Origin: Gammaproteobacteria bacterium
Lineage (GTDB): Bacteria; Pseudomonadota; Gammaproteobacteria; Acidiferrobacterales; Sulfurifustaceae
Length of the DNA stretch: 64,000 bases
Reading direction: 5' to 3'
NCBI GenBank assembly: GCA_016199745.1
Contig: JACQFZ010000050.1
Span: 87,658 to 151,657, forward strand
Positions 9,356-18,400 of the stretch are shown one piece after another. The notes under the pieces are model-generated. The model was not told the DNA's origin. It worked only from the letters and a program-made list of their open reading frames with translations, and made no database searches. How positions within the stretch are numbered: position 1 is the stretch's first letter; every line of letters starts with the position of its first letter. Position numbers and translations under genes: made by a program.

Positions 9356-9410
9356 AGGGAAAGTTAGAACTCGGATATCACATCTCCTTGTATATCCGTA
9401 GTTCTTCCCT
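9356..9410. promoter_or_regulatory. imperfect long inverted repeat upstream of cdhC
   Basis: The left arm reads AGGGAA-agtt-AGAACT-c-GGATAT and the right arm ATATCC-gt-AGTTCT-TCCCT, separated by about 14 bp. It lies 43-97 bp before cdhC. It may be an operator, a leader hairpin or a terminator of the upstream esterase gene; no T-run follows, which speaks against termination. Confidence 0.5.
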
Positions 9411-9415
9411 ACCGG

Positions 9416-9452
9416 ACGACCTGTAACGACAAGTGATTTACCTGGTACGACC
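9416..9452 (-). promoter_or_regulatory. 21-bp direct repeat operator upstream of cdhC (CdhR-type site)
   Basis: On the minus strand GGTCGT-N8-AA-N5-TGTCGT-N8 is spaced exactly 21 bp, two helical turns. This is the arrangement I recall for Pseudomonas ArgR (TGTCGC-N8-AA-N5), another AraC protein with a GATase1-like domain. It is the probable binding site for a GlxA-type regulator such as the one at 10534-11508. Confidence 0.55.
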
Positions 9453-9492
9453 TGCGGTTAATTCCCCTATCACGGGCCTGAGGCAATAAACT

Positions 9493-10470
9493 TTAAGGTA
9501 TAGCAGCGAAGAAGCGATTTAGAGCGGCAACTAACGCATCGTACAGCTGGTCTACCGCGGGGACGAAATAGCGAGCGCGCATGCACCCGTGCACTAACCC
9601 AGCCCCGAAATATAGCTCGCTAGACACCCCTGCCTCACGTAAACAACGTACATACTCAACACCGTCATCGCATAACAGATCGAATTCGGCCACGGCCACG
9701 AACGCCGGCGGCAATCGGTCGAAGCGATCGGCCGCCAACGGCATAGCACGCGGGTCGCGGCGACAGTCAGCATCAGGTAAATAAAGATCGATGAAGTTAG
9801 CCATATCGCGCGCACTAAGCATTGGCGCATCGACATGTTCGCAACGTGCAGGAAGCGTCGGTTCGCCGACGAGCACTGGGTAAATCAGCGCCTGGCCACA
9901 CGGTGTCAACCCACCGGTCTCGCGCACTGCTAAACACAAGGCAGCAGCAAGATTACCGCCGGCGCTATCACCGACCACCGCGACACGGCGGCCGTCGATA
10001 CCCAACTCCGCACTATTCGTTTGTAACGCACGCCATGCGGTCAAACTGTCATCGAATGCTGCGGGAAACGGATGTTCCGGCGCCAAACGGTAATCGACGG
10101 CGATCACAGCAGCCTGCAACGTGTGCGCCAGCGCGGCAGTCATAAAATCGTGCGTGTCCAAATCACCGAGTACCCAACCGCCGCCATGCAAATACAACAC
10201 GCATGGCCAACCGCCACGCGGTGCCGGCATTGATGGCAGATAACGACGCACCGACACGATGCGTCGTTCATCAGTGAGGTTTAGGTCAGTAACAACTAGA
10301 TCCGCCGGACGCTCAGGCGTGAATGCACGACACATGCGGCGATACGCGGCACGCTGCGCAGCAAGGTTGTCCTCGTTCGCACTATAGGCAGCGGTGCGCG
10401 CAACGAAATCCGCGAGCTCCGGCGTCAGTACGTAACGCCGTTGCCTGGCGTTACTCACGGCGGCAGACAC
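9493..10470 (-). CDS. alpha/beta-hydrolase, HSL-type esterase (possible short-chain acylcarnitine hydrolase)
   Basis: 325 aa. The oxyanion motif HGGGW, nucleophile motif GDSAGGN, Asp in EFDLLCDDG and His in GLVHGC form a complete hormone-sensitive-lipase-type triad. No signal peptide is seen, so it is probably cytoplasmic. It lies between the CdhR-like regulator and cdhC on the same strand. In P. aeruginosa the cdh operon also carries an alpha/beta-hydrolase (HocS) that hydrolyses short-chain acylcarnitines. An equivalent role is a reasonable inference from position, not from residues. Confidence 0.88.
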   Translation of the reverse strand: MSAAVSNARQRRYVLTPELADFVARTAAYSANEDNLAAQRAAYRRMCRAFTPERPADLVVTDLNLTDERRIVSVRRYLPSMPAPRGGWPCVLYLHGGGWVLGDLDTHDFMTAALAHTLQAAVIAVDYRLAPEHPFPAAFDDSLTAWRALQTNSAELGIDGRRVAVVGDSAGGNLAAALCLAVRETGGLTPCGQALIYPVLVGEPTLPARCEHVDAPMLSARDMANFIDLYLPDADCRRDPRAMPLAADRFDRLPPAFVAVAEFDLLCDDGVEYVRCLREAGVSSELYFGAGLVHGCMRARYFVPAVDQLYDALVAALNRFFAAIP

Positions 10471-10533
10471 GTGACTCGCTTTATCACGATCACTTGCCGG
10501 TTGTTCAGTTCGCTAATGGACGCATATCCCGTG

Positions 10534-11508
10534 TCAGCGCAGCGACGGCGTAATCTCGGTCTCTCTCAGCAGTCGCTCGGCGGTCGGCGGCTTGCCGGCC
10601 CAGTCATGATACGAGCGCGAAAAATGCGTCGCCGATCCGAAACCGCAGGCGACCGAGATCTCGACGATGGAACGGTTGGTGTATTGCAGCAACGAACGTG
10701 CGCGCTGTAACCGTAAATCCAAATAGTAACGTCGTGGTGTCACGCGGAAGTGCCGATGAAACATCCGTTCCAGTTGTCGACGCGAAACACCGGCGGCATG
10801 ACACAAGCTCTCCATGTCCAGCGGCTCTTCGAGACAGTTCTCCATCAGCTCGATCGCGCGTGCGAGGCCCGAGCAAACGACGCCTTGGCGCAGATGCGGG
10901 TCCATGCGTTGCCGTTCTTGGGGATCGCGGATACGTGAATGAATAAGCTGCTCGGCAACGGCGGCGGCGAGACGATGGCCGTGCTCGGCGCGAATCAGAT
11001 GCAACATCATGTCGATCGCGGCAGTGCCGCCGGCGCAAGTAAACCGCGAACGATCGACGACGAACACGCCGGGCGCCACGTTTATCTTGGGAAACTGCTC
11101 GCGCAAGCTATCCAGGCCTTCCCAATGCGTCGTCGCCTGATAACCATCGAGCAGACCGGACCACGCCAAAAAAAAACTACCGGTGTCGACGGCACCGAGA
11201 GCGACGCCCTCGTGCGCTAGATTTCGCAGCCACTGATCCGTGCGTCGATCGTAATTCGCTTCCGGGTCGAAGCCGGCGCACACCACCATCTTGGTATATA
11301 TGGCCGGGTGTCCGATCGCATGATCGGACGCTAACGTCATATGATTACTCGCGGTGACGGGAGCGCCGTCACGCGAAATGAGCTGGCAGCGGTAAAGTTC
11401 CCGCTGCGACAAACGATTGGCAACCCGTAGCGGTTCCGTCGCCGACATCAAAGCCCTCATGGAAAATCGGGGCGCCAGCAAGAATCCGAAAACTTCAGGA
11501 GCAGACAT
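10534..11508 (-). CDS. GlxA/CdhR-type AraC regulator (copy 1)
   Basis: 324 aa. The N-terminal DJ-1/PfpI-like (GATase1) domain ends near residue 195 (TCAGGTAAIDMML), and the C-terminal AraC domain has both helix-turn-helix units (LCHAAGVSRRQLERMF, VACGFGSATHFSRSYH). It is first in the same-strand run that leads to the cdh genes, which makes it the best candidate for the carnitine-responsive regulator (CdhR in Pseudomonas). Related copies are at 14021 and 15079. A CdhR assignment rests on context. Confidence 0.9.
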   Translation of the reverse strand: MSAPEVFGFLLAPRFSMRALMSATEPLRVANRLSQRELYRCQLISRDGAPVTASNHMTLASDHAIGHPAIYTKMVVCAGFDPEANYDRRTDQWLRNLAHEGVALGAVDTGSFFLAWSGLLDGYQATTHWEGLDSLREQFPKINVAPGVFVVDRSRFTCAGGTAAIDMMLHLIRAEHGHRLAAAVAEQLIHSRIRDPQERQRMDPHLRQGVVCSGLARAIELMENCLEEPLDMESLCHAAGVSRRQLERMFHRHFRVTPRRYYLDLRLQRARSLLQYTNRSIVEISVACGFGSATHFSRSYHDWAGKPPTAERLLRETEITPSLR

Positions 11509-11654
11509 CCTTCTGTTCTCCAGTGCTGGGTGTACCTCGCTGCGCTATGTCAGCATCGCGCGCGAAATAGATCAAGCGCGATATCGTTTTACCGGACGAA
11601 AACCGACGAAGTCACCGACGCTTGGCGAAACAGCGGTACTTTTCTTTGGTGGGA

Positions 11655-11671
11655 GCGACAACGATTGTCGC
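11655..11671. promoter_or_regulatory. palindrome of TGTCGC half-sites upstream of GlxA copy 1
   Basis: GCGACAA-CGA-TTGTCGC is a perfect 7+3+7 inverted repeat about 150 bp before the regulator start. Read on the minus strand, its outer half also matches TGTCGC-N8-AA. It may be an autoregulatory site. Confidence 0.35.
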
Positions 11672-11700
11672 GCGTAAGATAAGGAGCTGAAGAAAACAAA

Positions 11701-11726
11701 CGCCGGCCCGCGTTAACGGGCCGGCG
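11701..11726 (-). terminator. intrinsic terminator of binding protein 1
   Basis: A 10-bp all-GC stem (CGCCGGCCCG with CGGGCCGGCG, 6-nt loop) is followed on the minus strand by TTTGTTTTC. It lies 17 bp after the stop codon of the gene at 11744-13345. Confidence 0.85.
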
Positions 11727-11743
11727 CAAACGTACTAACTAAC

Positions 11744-13345
11744 TTAGACGTCTAACCAAACCTTCTGCGGCGCAAGTCCACTCGACATCTGGAACGACGG
11801 CGACGGAACAAAGCCCTTCACCTTGGCCGAACCAGCATCGATGGTGTTATTAAACATCGGGATGAGCTCACCGCCATCATCGACCACCATCGCCTGCAGA
11901 TCTTGATACATCTGCTTACGCTTGGATTGGTTGAGCTCAACACGCGCTGCCGTCAGCAGCTTGTCGAAGTCAGCGCGTTTCCAGAACGATTCGTTCCAGG
12001 CGGCATCGGACTTGTAGGCCACCGACAACATAAGGTCGGCGGTCGCACGGCCTTCCCAGTAGGAACCGGAGAACGGCTTCTTCATCCAGATGTTGTCCCA
12101 ATAACCGTCGGCCGGTACGCGGTCGAGCTGCAGGTCGATACCCGCTTTCTTGGCGCTGTCCTGGAAGATCTGGGCAGTGTCCAAGGCGCCGGTAAAGGCA
12201 GCGTCGGAGATGCTGAGCACCACTGGGCCGCTGTAACCCGACTTCTTCATGTGGAACTTAGCCTTCTCCGGATCGTACGGACGTTGCGGGATGGCCGATG
12301 CGAAGAATGGATCATGCGCCGGCACCGGATTGTCGTTGCCGACCTTGCCGTGACCGAACAACACGCGCTTAAGGATCGATTCGCGGTCGATGGCATATTT
12401 GAGCGCCAACCGCACATCTTTGTTATTGAACGGCGCGGTATCGCAGCGCATCGGCAATGTGTAGTGCGCGCCGCCGGCAACTTCGAACAACTGCGTGTTC
12501 TTGTTGCTTGCCAACTGTTGGGCCAATTTCGGATCGACGCGGTTGATGATGTGCGCCGAACCGCTGACCAAGGCGTTGATGCGCGCCGTCGTGTCGCTAA
12601 TGGCGAGCGCTTCGAGCGACTCGACAAAGCCGCGGTCGGCACGGAAGTGGTCCTTGAATTTCTTCGCGGTCAGACGTACGCCCGGCTCGAAGTTCTCCAA
12701 CACGTACGGGCCGGTGCCGATAGCTTTGCTGAAGTCGGCGCCTTCCGGCGTGATCAACAGGTGGAAATCCGACAGGATGTACGGCAGATCGGCGTTACCG
12801 CTGTCGAGCGTAATAGTGACTTCGTTCGGACCGGTGGCCTTGATGTCGGTCACGGTGGCCAGATAGGCCTTAGCGCCCGACTTCGAATCGGCACCGCGAT
12901 GATGATTGAGCGAATAGACCACGTCCGCCGGCGTCATCGTCTTGCCGTTGTGGAATTGAACGCCCTTGCGCAGTTTGACCACCCATTCTTTCGCACCCGG
13001 CTTACCTTCCACGCTCTCGGCCAACGCCGGACGGAGCGACGGACGAGTGTTCGGCTCGGTAACATCAACTTCGAGCAGTGTGTTCATAAGCTGTTGCCCC
13101 ATCACCTGCATAAAAGTCGCGGTGTAAGAGGCTGGATCTAAACTGTCGCCGGCGCCGCCGCCGTGCAGGCCGAGGATGAGGTTTCCACCCTTCTTCGGCG
13201 TGGCCGTAGCCGCTTGAGCTACATTGGATAACATACCGCCGGCAACCATCGACGAGATACCGAGGGCGGTTGCCCGCCGCAGGAAATCGCGTCGGCTGAT
13301 GCTGCCAGCGATAAGAGTTGCCTTGAGATCTTCCCAGTCACGCAT
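11744..13345 (-). CDS. ABC transporter substrate-binding protein, family 5, Tat-exported (copy 1)
   Basis: 533 aa. The N-terminus MRDWEDLKATLIAGSISRRD runs into a twin-arginine signal (SRRDFLRR) and hydrophobic stretch ending near VAQAA. The mature part is a full family-5 (peptide/nickel/opine-type) solute-binding protein (DVVYSLNHHR, IDRESILKRVLFG). Close paralogues lie at 30938, 32815 and 34679. No permease or ATPase gene is in the window. The position among carnitine and methylamine genes suggests an N-methylated or amino-acid-like ligand; this is inference. Confidence 0.93.
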   Translation of the reverse strand: MRDWEDLKATLIAGSISRRDFLRRATALGISSMVAGGMLSNVAQAATATPKKGGNLILGLHGGGAGDSLDPASYTATFMQVMGQQLMNTLLEVDVTEPNTRPSLRPALAESVEGKPGAKEWVVKLRKGVQFHNGKTMTPADVVYSLNHHRGADSKSGAKAYLATVTDIKATGPNEVTITLDSGNADLPYILSDFHLLITPEGADFSKAIGTGPYVLENFEPGVRLTAKKFKDHFRADRGFVESLEALAISDTTARINALVSGSAHIINRVDPKLAQQLASNKNTQLFEVAGGAHYTLPMRCDTAPFNNKDVRLALKYAIDRESILKRVLFGHGKVGNDNPVPAHDPFFASAIPQRPYDPEKAKFHMKKSGYSGPVVLSISDAAFTGALDTAQIFQDSAKKAGIDLQLDRVPADGYWDNIWMKKPFSGSYWEGRATADLMLSVAYKSDAAWNESFWKRADFDKLLTAARVELNQSKRKQMYQDLQAMVVDDGGELIPMFNNTIDAGSAKVKGFVPSPSFQMSSGLAPQKVWLDV

Positions 13346-14020
13346 AGTAGAGGCCCTTTGTTAGAGAGGTGTTGTAGGGTGCGGCGCCCGGATAGGAACG
13401 CGCCGTAATGACTACCGCCGGTGTCTCGTCGTTTCTTGGTAGCTCAAGCGCCGATGCGACCCCGAACTCGTGAACCAAAGAGTCCGAACAAACGATGCAG
13501 GTAAAACCGATAAAAATTCCCCTCATCCCTTCCTCACCGCCATAGAGCGGGTGATGCTGAATTTCCGGCTCTCGGAGAGCTGGGTGGGAATGAGGAAAAG
13601 CAAACACGGCATTCGTTGTTGTTAGAGACTCTAGGGCAAACCGGTGTCGTACCCTACAGAGCCGCACTATCGGTCTTATGACACTTTGCGACGCGATTGT
13701 GAGGGATCGCGACAGCTTATGTGGTCTTTGATTCGCTTTCGTATATAAATGTTGATCGACACAGCTTCGACAAAGACAGCCTGAGCCGAGAACAAGTAAA
13801 AAAAATTAAAGTCGGCAACACCGATATCGACCCCCATGGGTCGTGCCGTCGTTCATATGAAGTACGGATCTAAAAGTGCACCTAATCTATTGAATTTCCA
13901 ATAAAGCATGGGTATATGCAGGGTAGGCATATCGCACTACCTAGAACCGTTGTTTCGCGGGAGAACGGCGCAACCATGACTACCCTACTCGGCTGCTCAG
14001 ATTTACCTATCATTAGATAA
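13346..14020. other. 675-bp intergenic region between divergent genes
   Basis: The region holds a GTAGGGTGCGGCG fragment near 13374, a repeat-family-like segment at about 13515-13605 (CCCTCATCCC to GGGAATGAGG), a possible regulator site at 13688-13714, and AT-rich stretches before 14021 that may hold promoters. No convincing gene is seen. Confidence 0.6.
13688..13714 (-). promoter_or_regulatory. weak 21-bp direct repeat (TGTCGC/CGTCGC)
   Basis: On the minus strand TGTCGC-N15-CGTCGC has 21-bp spacing, with AC where other sites have AA. It is over 300 bp from either flanking start, so it could serve binding protein 1, the GlxA gene at 14021, or neither. Confidence 0.35.
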
Positions 14021-15055
14021 ATGTCCGTTATGAGCACCCCGTTGCTAGACACTGCCCCTGAGCAGATTCATTTTCTGTTATTGCCCAAATTTTCGATGCT
14101 GGGCTTCGCCTCCGCATTGGAACCGCTGCGGGTCGCCAACCGTTTTCGCGGTCCGCTGTATCAATGGCATATCGTCAGCACGGATGGGCAGGCAGTGCCA
14201 GCCAGCGACGGTATTTCTATTATGGCCGACCGATCGATCGGCGATGTGAAGTCGGCGAGCCGCGTATTCGTCGTCGCCGGCTTCGATCCGCTCGACTACT
14301 ACACGACACCGATCGCCGCTTGGTTACGGCGGCTCGACAAATTCGGCACCACACTCGGCGCCATCGACACCGGCTGTTTTGTACTGGCCGAGGCCGGGTT
14401 ACTAAACCGCGAACCGATCACGTTGCATTGGGAAGCGATTCCGCCTTTCCGCGAACGTTACCCGAGCGTCACCGTCACCCAAGAACTGTTCGAGATCACC
14501 GCGCGCCGCATCACCTGTGCCGGCGGCACTGCTGCTATCGATATGATGCTCGATCTCATTTCGCGCAAGCACGGCAGTGAGCTAGCGATCCAAGTGTCGG
14601 AACAATTCGTCCAGGGTCGTATTCGCGATCAATCCGATCATCAACGCATGCAAGTCGCCGCGCGCTACGATGTTCACAACAAGAAGATTGCGCAGATTAT
14701 TACGATGATGGAGGGCCGTACCGAGGCGCCGCTGTCATCCAACGAGCTGGCCGATGCGATCGGCGTCACTTGTCGCCAGTTGGAGCGGCTGTTTCGCATC
14801 CATCTGCATACGACACCGTCGAACTTCTATTTGGGATTGCGACTCGATCACGCGCGCCAGCTGTTACAGCAGACGGATATGAGCGTGGTTGAAGTAGGTG
14901 TTGCCTGCGGCTTTGGATCGGCTTCTTATTTTTCGCGCGCTTATCGCGCTCGCTTTGGTGTTACGCCAAGCCATGACCGCTCGAAACTGCGTGCAACAGC
15001 AGGCGCCAAACGCTCATCGATGATCCGCAAACCGCGCGCCGCTAAGCGCGCGTAA
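14021..15055 (+). CDS. GlxA-type AraC regulator (copy 2)
   Basis: 344 aa; an alternative ATG lies 9 nt in. The DJ-1/PfpI-like domain (IHFLLLPKFSMLGFASALEP to TCAGGTAAIDMML) precedes an AraC domain with two helix-turn-helix units (LADAIGVTCRQLERLF, VACGFGSASYFSRAY). The C-terminus is basic. It is convergent with copy 3, 23 bp apart. In Pseudomonas regulators of this subfamily control carnitine (CdhR), glycine betaine (GbdR) and sarcosine (SouR) catabolism. The effector of this copy is not decidable from sequence. Confidence 0.9.
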   Translation: MSVMSTPLLDTAPEQIHFLLLPKFSMLGFASALEPLRVANRFRGPLYQWHIVSTDGQAVPASDGISIMADRSIGDVKSASRVFVVAGFDPLDYYTTPIAAWLRRLDKFGTTLGAIDTGCFVLAEAGLLNREPITLHWEAIPPFRERYPSVTVTQELFEITARRITCAGGTAAIDMMLDLISRKHGSELAIQVSEQFVQGRIRDQSDHQRMQVAARYDVHNKKIAQIITMMEGRTEAPLSSNELADAIGVTCRQLERLFRIHLHTTPSNFYLGLRLDHARQLLQQTDMSVVEVGVACGFGSASYFSRAYRARFGVTPSHDRSKLRATAGAKRSSMIRKPRAAKRA

Positions 15056-15078
15056 GTGTGGTTAGCTGGCAGCCTTGA

Positions 15079-16059
15079 CTACATCTGCATCGAGCGATTC
15101 ATCTGCCGCTCGACGCTCGGTGGGTAGCCAAAAAGGCTGCGGTAACACTTAGAAAAATGCGGTGGCGACCGGAAACCACAAGCGATTGCGACGTCCATTA
15201 CCGACATGGCTGTCTGCAATAACAGCTCACGCGAGCGGCGCAGTCGCAGTTCCAGATAATATTTGGTCGGAACGCAATTCAGATGCCGTTTAAATACGCG
15301 CTCAAGCTGGCGTCGCGAGACACCGATCGCAGACGCTAATTCATCCAGCGACAACGGCTCTTCGATGTTCGCCTCCATCATTGCCGCCGACTTCAGCAAC
15401 GTCTGGTGACACACGCCGATCTGCGCACGCAGCGGAATATGCTGCCGATCCCGATTGGTACGAATGCGCTCGAGAATAAATTGCTCGGAAATGCGCGGTG
15501 CAACATCGCTGCCGAATTGGCGATTGATGATATTCAACATCATGTCGAGTGGTGCGACGCCGCCGGAACAAGTGTAGCGGTCGCGATCGATTGAAAAGAG
15601 CTGCGGTGTGAAAATGACCCGCGGAAATTCTTCGCGCAAGGCCGACATGTTTTCCCAATGGATCGCCGTTCGATAATTGTCGAGCAGACCGGCCTTGGCC
15701 AAGGCGTAGCCGCCGGTACAGAGCGAGCCGAGCGTCATGCGCTGCTGCGCCATTTGTCGCAACGCCCGCAATAACGTCGGCGTGACCGCATCGCGAACGT
15801 TGACGCCGCCGCAAACGAATAGGATATCTAACGGTCCAGCGCTCTCGAGCGGTTGCACTGGCCCCATCGAAAGCCCGTTACTCGCGCTAATGTGTTGACC
15901 ATCGAGACTGAGAATCGCCCAGCTATACGCGTCTCGGCCAACGACGCGGTTGGTCATGCGCAGCGCCTCGATAGCGCAAGATAGGGCGATCATGGAATAG
16001 TTTGGCAGAGCAAGAAAACCAAACCGAAACTTCGTCGAAGAACTTACCGACTCAACCAT
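15079..16059 (-). CDS. GlxA-type AraC regulator (copy 3)
   Basis: 326 aa, same architecture: a DJ-1/PfpI-like domain (FGFLALPNYSMIALSCAIEA, TCSGGVAPLDMML) and a C-terminal AraC domain (LASAIGVSRRQLERVF, IACGFRSPPHFSKCY). It differs from copies 1 and 2 in the SGG variant and in its C-terminal tail. Its upstream region has the best direct-repeat operator in the window, 220-246 bp before the start, which suggests autoregulation or cross-regulation. It is a candidate GbdR- or SouR-like regulator; which one is open. Confidence 0.9.
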   Translation of the reverse strand: MVESVSSSTKFRFGFLALPNYSMIALSCAIEALRMTNRVVGRDAYSWAILSLDGQHISASNGLSMGPVQPLESAGPLDILFVCGGVNVRDAVTPTLLRALRQMAQQRMTLGSLCTGGYALAKAGLLDNYRTAIHWENMSALREEFPRVIFTPQLFSIDRDRYTCSGGVAPLDMMLNIINRQFGSDVAPRISEQFILERIRTNRDRQHIPLRAQIGVCHQTLLKSAAMMEANIEEPLSLDELASAIGVSRRQLERVFKRHLNCVPTKYYLELRLRRSRELLLQTAMSVMDVAIACGFRSPPHFSKCYRSLFGYPPSVERQMNRSMQM

Positions 16060-16268
16060 CGGTGCTACCCTCGGTCTCTACATAAGCAGCGCACTTACCC
16101 AAAACGATCCAGTCCCTTGCTCCTTGACTTACCCTTTTGCGCCAGCGAAAAAACCGTCCTTAAGGTTAGGACAATTAACGCCTGCTACAGCCTTTGAAAT
16201 ATGCGCGTCGCATACGATGCCTATAAATGTCGCGCATGCGAAAATTAGAGATAACTATAGCATCAGAA

Positions 16269-16305
16269 TTTATCGTCAACGACAAATACTTACAAATTTG
16301 CGACA
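16269..16305 (-). promoter_or_regulatory. near-perfect TGTCGC-N8-AA-N5 direct repeat upstream of GlxA copy 3
   Basis: The minus strand reads TGTCGC-N8-AA-N5-TGTCGT-N8-AA. Both half-sites are complete and spaced exactly 21 bp. It is the clearest member of the set found before cdhC, glyA, binding protein 4 and mttB. Confidence 0.65.
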
Positions 16306-16446
16306 TCCTAGCCATCTACAAGGCCGGTAAATTCTCCCATCGCGGAAAGAATACCGTCGCTAATGCCGCAATAACGAGGACGCATTTAGGCATTTCTAGC
16401 CCTTCGCTTCTTCCGATTCTCGGTGGCCCAACCAGACGCACAAACA

Positions 16447-16474
16447 AAAGGGGTCGACTATGGTCGGCCCCTTT
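16447..16474. terminator. hairpin downstream of etfA
   Basis: AAAGGGG pairs with CCCCTTT and an inner CGAC with GTCG around a TATG loop. A-rich and T-rich flanks make it a possible second terminator for etfBA or one working in the opposite sense. Confidence 0.6.
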
Positions 16475-16509
16475 GTCGCGGATGTACCCGGTAAGACGTA
16501 CTAACGAAA

Positions 16510-16531
16510 ACGGGCACCCAAGGGTGCCCGT
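16510..16531 (-). terminator. intrinsic terminator of etfBA
   Basis: A 10-bp perfect stem (ACGGGCACCC with GGGTGCCCGT, 2-nt centre) lies 25 bp after the etfA stop. GTTTTCG follows on the minus strand. Confidence 0.8.
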
Positions 16532-16556
16532 TAATACTGACTGTTATTGAAAGCCC

Positions 16557-17498
16557 TTAACGCTTGATCTCGTCCGTCAACTTCGGCACGGCGTCAAACA
16601 GATCGGCCACTAAACCGTAGTCGGCCACCTGGAAGATCGGCGCCTCTGGATCTTTGTTAATGGCAATAATGACCTTCGAGTCCTTCATGCCCGCCAAGTG
16701 CTGGATCGCGCCGGAAATACCGACGGCGACATAGACGTCAGGTGCGACCACTTTACCGGTCTGCCCGACCTGATAATCGTTCGGGGCATAACCGGAATCG
16801 ACCGCAGCGCGTGAAGCACCGACGGCCGCGCCCAGTTTATCCGCCAGCTTGTGCAAAATCTGGAAGTTGTCCGCCGACCCGAGCGCACGACCACCCGACA
16901 CGACGACGCGTGCGCTAGTCAACTCCGGCCGCTCGCTCTTGGTCAACTCTTGACCGCGGAACGTTGACAGGCCCGCATCGCGCCCACCCGTGACCGACTC
17001 GACGGTAGCACTGCCGCCGGTTGCCGCCGCTGGCGCGAACTGCGTCGTGCGCACGGTGGCGATCTTGACCGGATCGGTCGATTGCACGGTCGCAATAGCG
17101 TTGCCGGCATAGATCGGACGCTCGAACGTGTTGGCGTCGATAACATTCGTAATGTCGGACAGCTGCATGACATCGAGCAACGCCGCGACTCGCGGCAATA
17201 CGTTCTTAGCGGTCGACGTTGCCGGCGCCAGAACGTGGGTGTAACCGCCCTGCTTCACCAACTCGACGATAAACGGCGCCAGATTTTCCGCCAGCTGATT
17301 GGCCAATGACGCATCTTCGGCCAGCAACACTTTGGAAACACCGGCAATGCCGGCGGCGCTCTTTGCGGCGGCAGCACAACCGTTACCGGCCACGAGCGCA
17401 TGCACGGCGCCGCCGATCTTGCTGGCAGCGGTTACGGCATTCAGTGTGCCGGGCTTTACTTGGCTATTGTCGTGCTCAACGAGAACGAGAATGTTCAT
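16557..17498 (-). CDS. etfA: electron transfer flavoprotein alpha subunit
   Basis: 313 aa, family length. The C-terminal FAD domain is clear ([68 protein letters not shown]). With EtfB it carries electrons from acyl-CoA and dimethylglycine dehydrogenases to ETF-quinone oxidoreductase, encoded here at 53912. It starts 5 bp after etfB and is followed by a terminator. Confidence 0.97.
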   Translation of the reverse strand: MNILVLVEHDNSQVKPGTLNAVTAASKIGGAVHALVAGNGCAAAAKSAAGIAGVSKVLLAEDASLANQLAENLAPFIVELVKQGGYTHVLAPATSTAKNVLPRVAALLDVMQLSDITNVIDANTFERPIYAGNAIATVQSTDPVKIATVRTTQFAPAAATGGSATVESVTGGRDAGLSTFRGQELTKSERPELTSARVVVSGGRALGSADNFQILHKLADKLGAAVGASRAAVDSGYAPNDYQVGQTGKVVAPDVYVAVGISGAIQHLAGMKDSKVIIAINKDPEAPIFQVADYGLVADLFDAVPKLTDEIKR

Positions 17499-17503
17499 AT
17501 CGT

Positions 17504-18247
17504 TTACTTCACCAGTTCGTTCAACTTCGTCGCCAACTCGGCGACCGAGGAAAGCTTCACACCGGCCTTACGTTTCGGCGGTTCGGTAACCTTGACGATC
17601 TTGAGGCGCGGCGTCACATCGACGCCGAGATCGGCCGGCGTAACGATATCGAGCGGCTTCTTTTTCGCCTTCATGATCGCCGGCAAGCCGGCGTAACGTG
17701 GTTGGTTCAAACGCAGGTCCACTGTCAGCACCGCCGGCAATTTCACCGTCAGCTTCTCCAAGCCACCGTCGACTTCGCGCGTGATCTCCGCAGCGCCATC
17801 GGTCAGCGCCAACTTGGAAACGAAAGTGCCTTGCGACCAGTTGAGCAGCGCCGCCAACATCTGACCGGTTTGATTGCAGTCGTCGTCGATCGCCTGCTTG
17901 CCGACGAAAACGATTTGCGGATTTTCTTTGGCGACTAACGCCTTCAACGCTTTGGCTACCGCTAACGGCTCAGTCTCGCCGTCGGTCTTCACCAGGATGC
18001 CGCGATCGGCGCCCATGGCGAGCGCGGTACGGATAACGTCTTGCGACTTATCCGGCCCGATCGACACCGCGACGATTTCGGTCGCCTTGCCCGATTCACG
18101 CAGCTTGACCGCTTCTTCAACGGCGATTTCGTCGAACGGGTTCATCGACATTTTGACGTTGTCGGTCTCGACGCCGGTGCCGTTGGCTTTCACCCGGATG
18201 TTGACGTTGAAATCGACGACTCGTTTTACCGCAACGAATATCTTCAT
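17504..18247 (-). CDS. etfB: electron transfer flavoprotein beta subunit
   Basis: 247 aa. The N-terminus [20 protein letters not shown] and the AMP-binding region [18 protein letters not shown] are diagnostic. It is the first gene of a two-gene etfBA unit and lies downstream of the DMGDH-like gene on the same strand, across two hairpins that probably separate the transcripts. Confidence 0.97.
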   Translation of the reverse strand: MKIFVAVKRVVDFNVNIRVKANGTGVETDNVKMSMNPFDEIAVEEAVKLRESGKATEIVAVSIGPDKSQDVIRTALAMGADRGILVKTDGETEPLAVAKALKALVAKENPQIVFVGKQAIDDDCNQTGQMLAALLNWSQGTFVSKLALTDGAAEITREVDGGLEKLTVKLPAVLTVDLRLNQPRYAGLPAIMKAKKKPLDIVTPADLGVDVTPRLKIVKVTEPPKRKAGVKLSSVAELATKLNELVK

Positions 18248-18275
18248 TTGCCTTATCCACTCTTCATGACGCTAT

Positions 18276-18301
18276 AAAAAAGTCGTAGGGCGACTTTTTT
18301 T
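18276..18301. terminator. bidirectional hairpin upstream of etfB
   Basis: AAAAAAGTCG pairs with CGACTTTTTT, a symmetric stem with T-runs on both strands. It separates the DMGDH-like gene from etfBA. Confidence 0.7.
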
Positions 18302-18316
18302 GAAAACTCATAAACA

Positions 18317-18343
18317 CCGGGCGCGGTTACGAACCGCGCCCGG
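18317..18343 (-). terminator. terminator of the DMGDH-like gene
   Basis: A perfect 12-bp GC-rich stem (CCGGGCGCGGTT with AACCGCGCCCGG, 3-nt loop) lies 57 bp after the stop. With the AT hairpin 15 bp further on, it makes a double terminator. Confidence 0.75.
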
Positions 18344-18400
18344 GAGCCTCGTTTACAGCGGGCATCATAACTAAAAACGGTACCGAGAAAACCTTACTAA

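Larger units (their letters stand above)
16060..16556. other. 497-bp intergenic region upstream of GlxA copy 3
   Basis: The region contains an AT-rich promoter-like segment, the direct-repeat operator at 16269-16305, and two hairpins (16447-16474 and 16510-16531) next to the end of etfA. No coding sequence is credible. Confidence 0.6.

Noticed and set aside
11903..13141. 412-codon plus-strand frame opposite binding protein 1
   Set aside because: It is antisense to a well-supported Tat-exported protein and shows no recognisable motif.
13338..13667. 109-codon frame upstream of binding protein 1
   Set aside because: It crosses repeat-family sequence, has no ribosome site of note and no recognisable motif.
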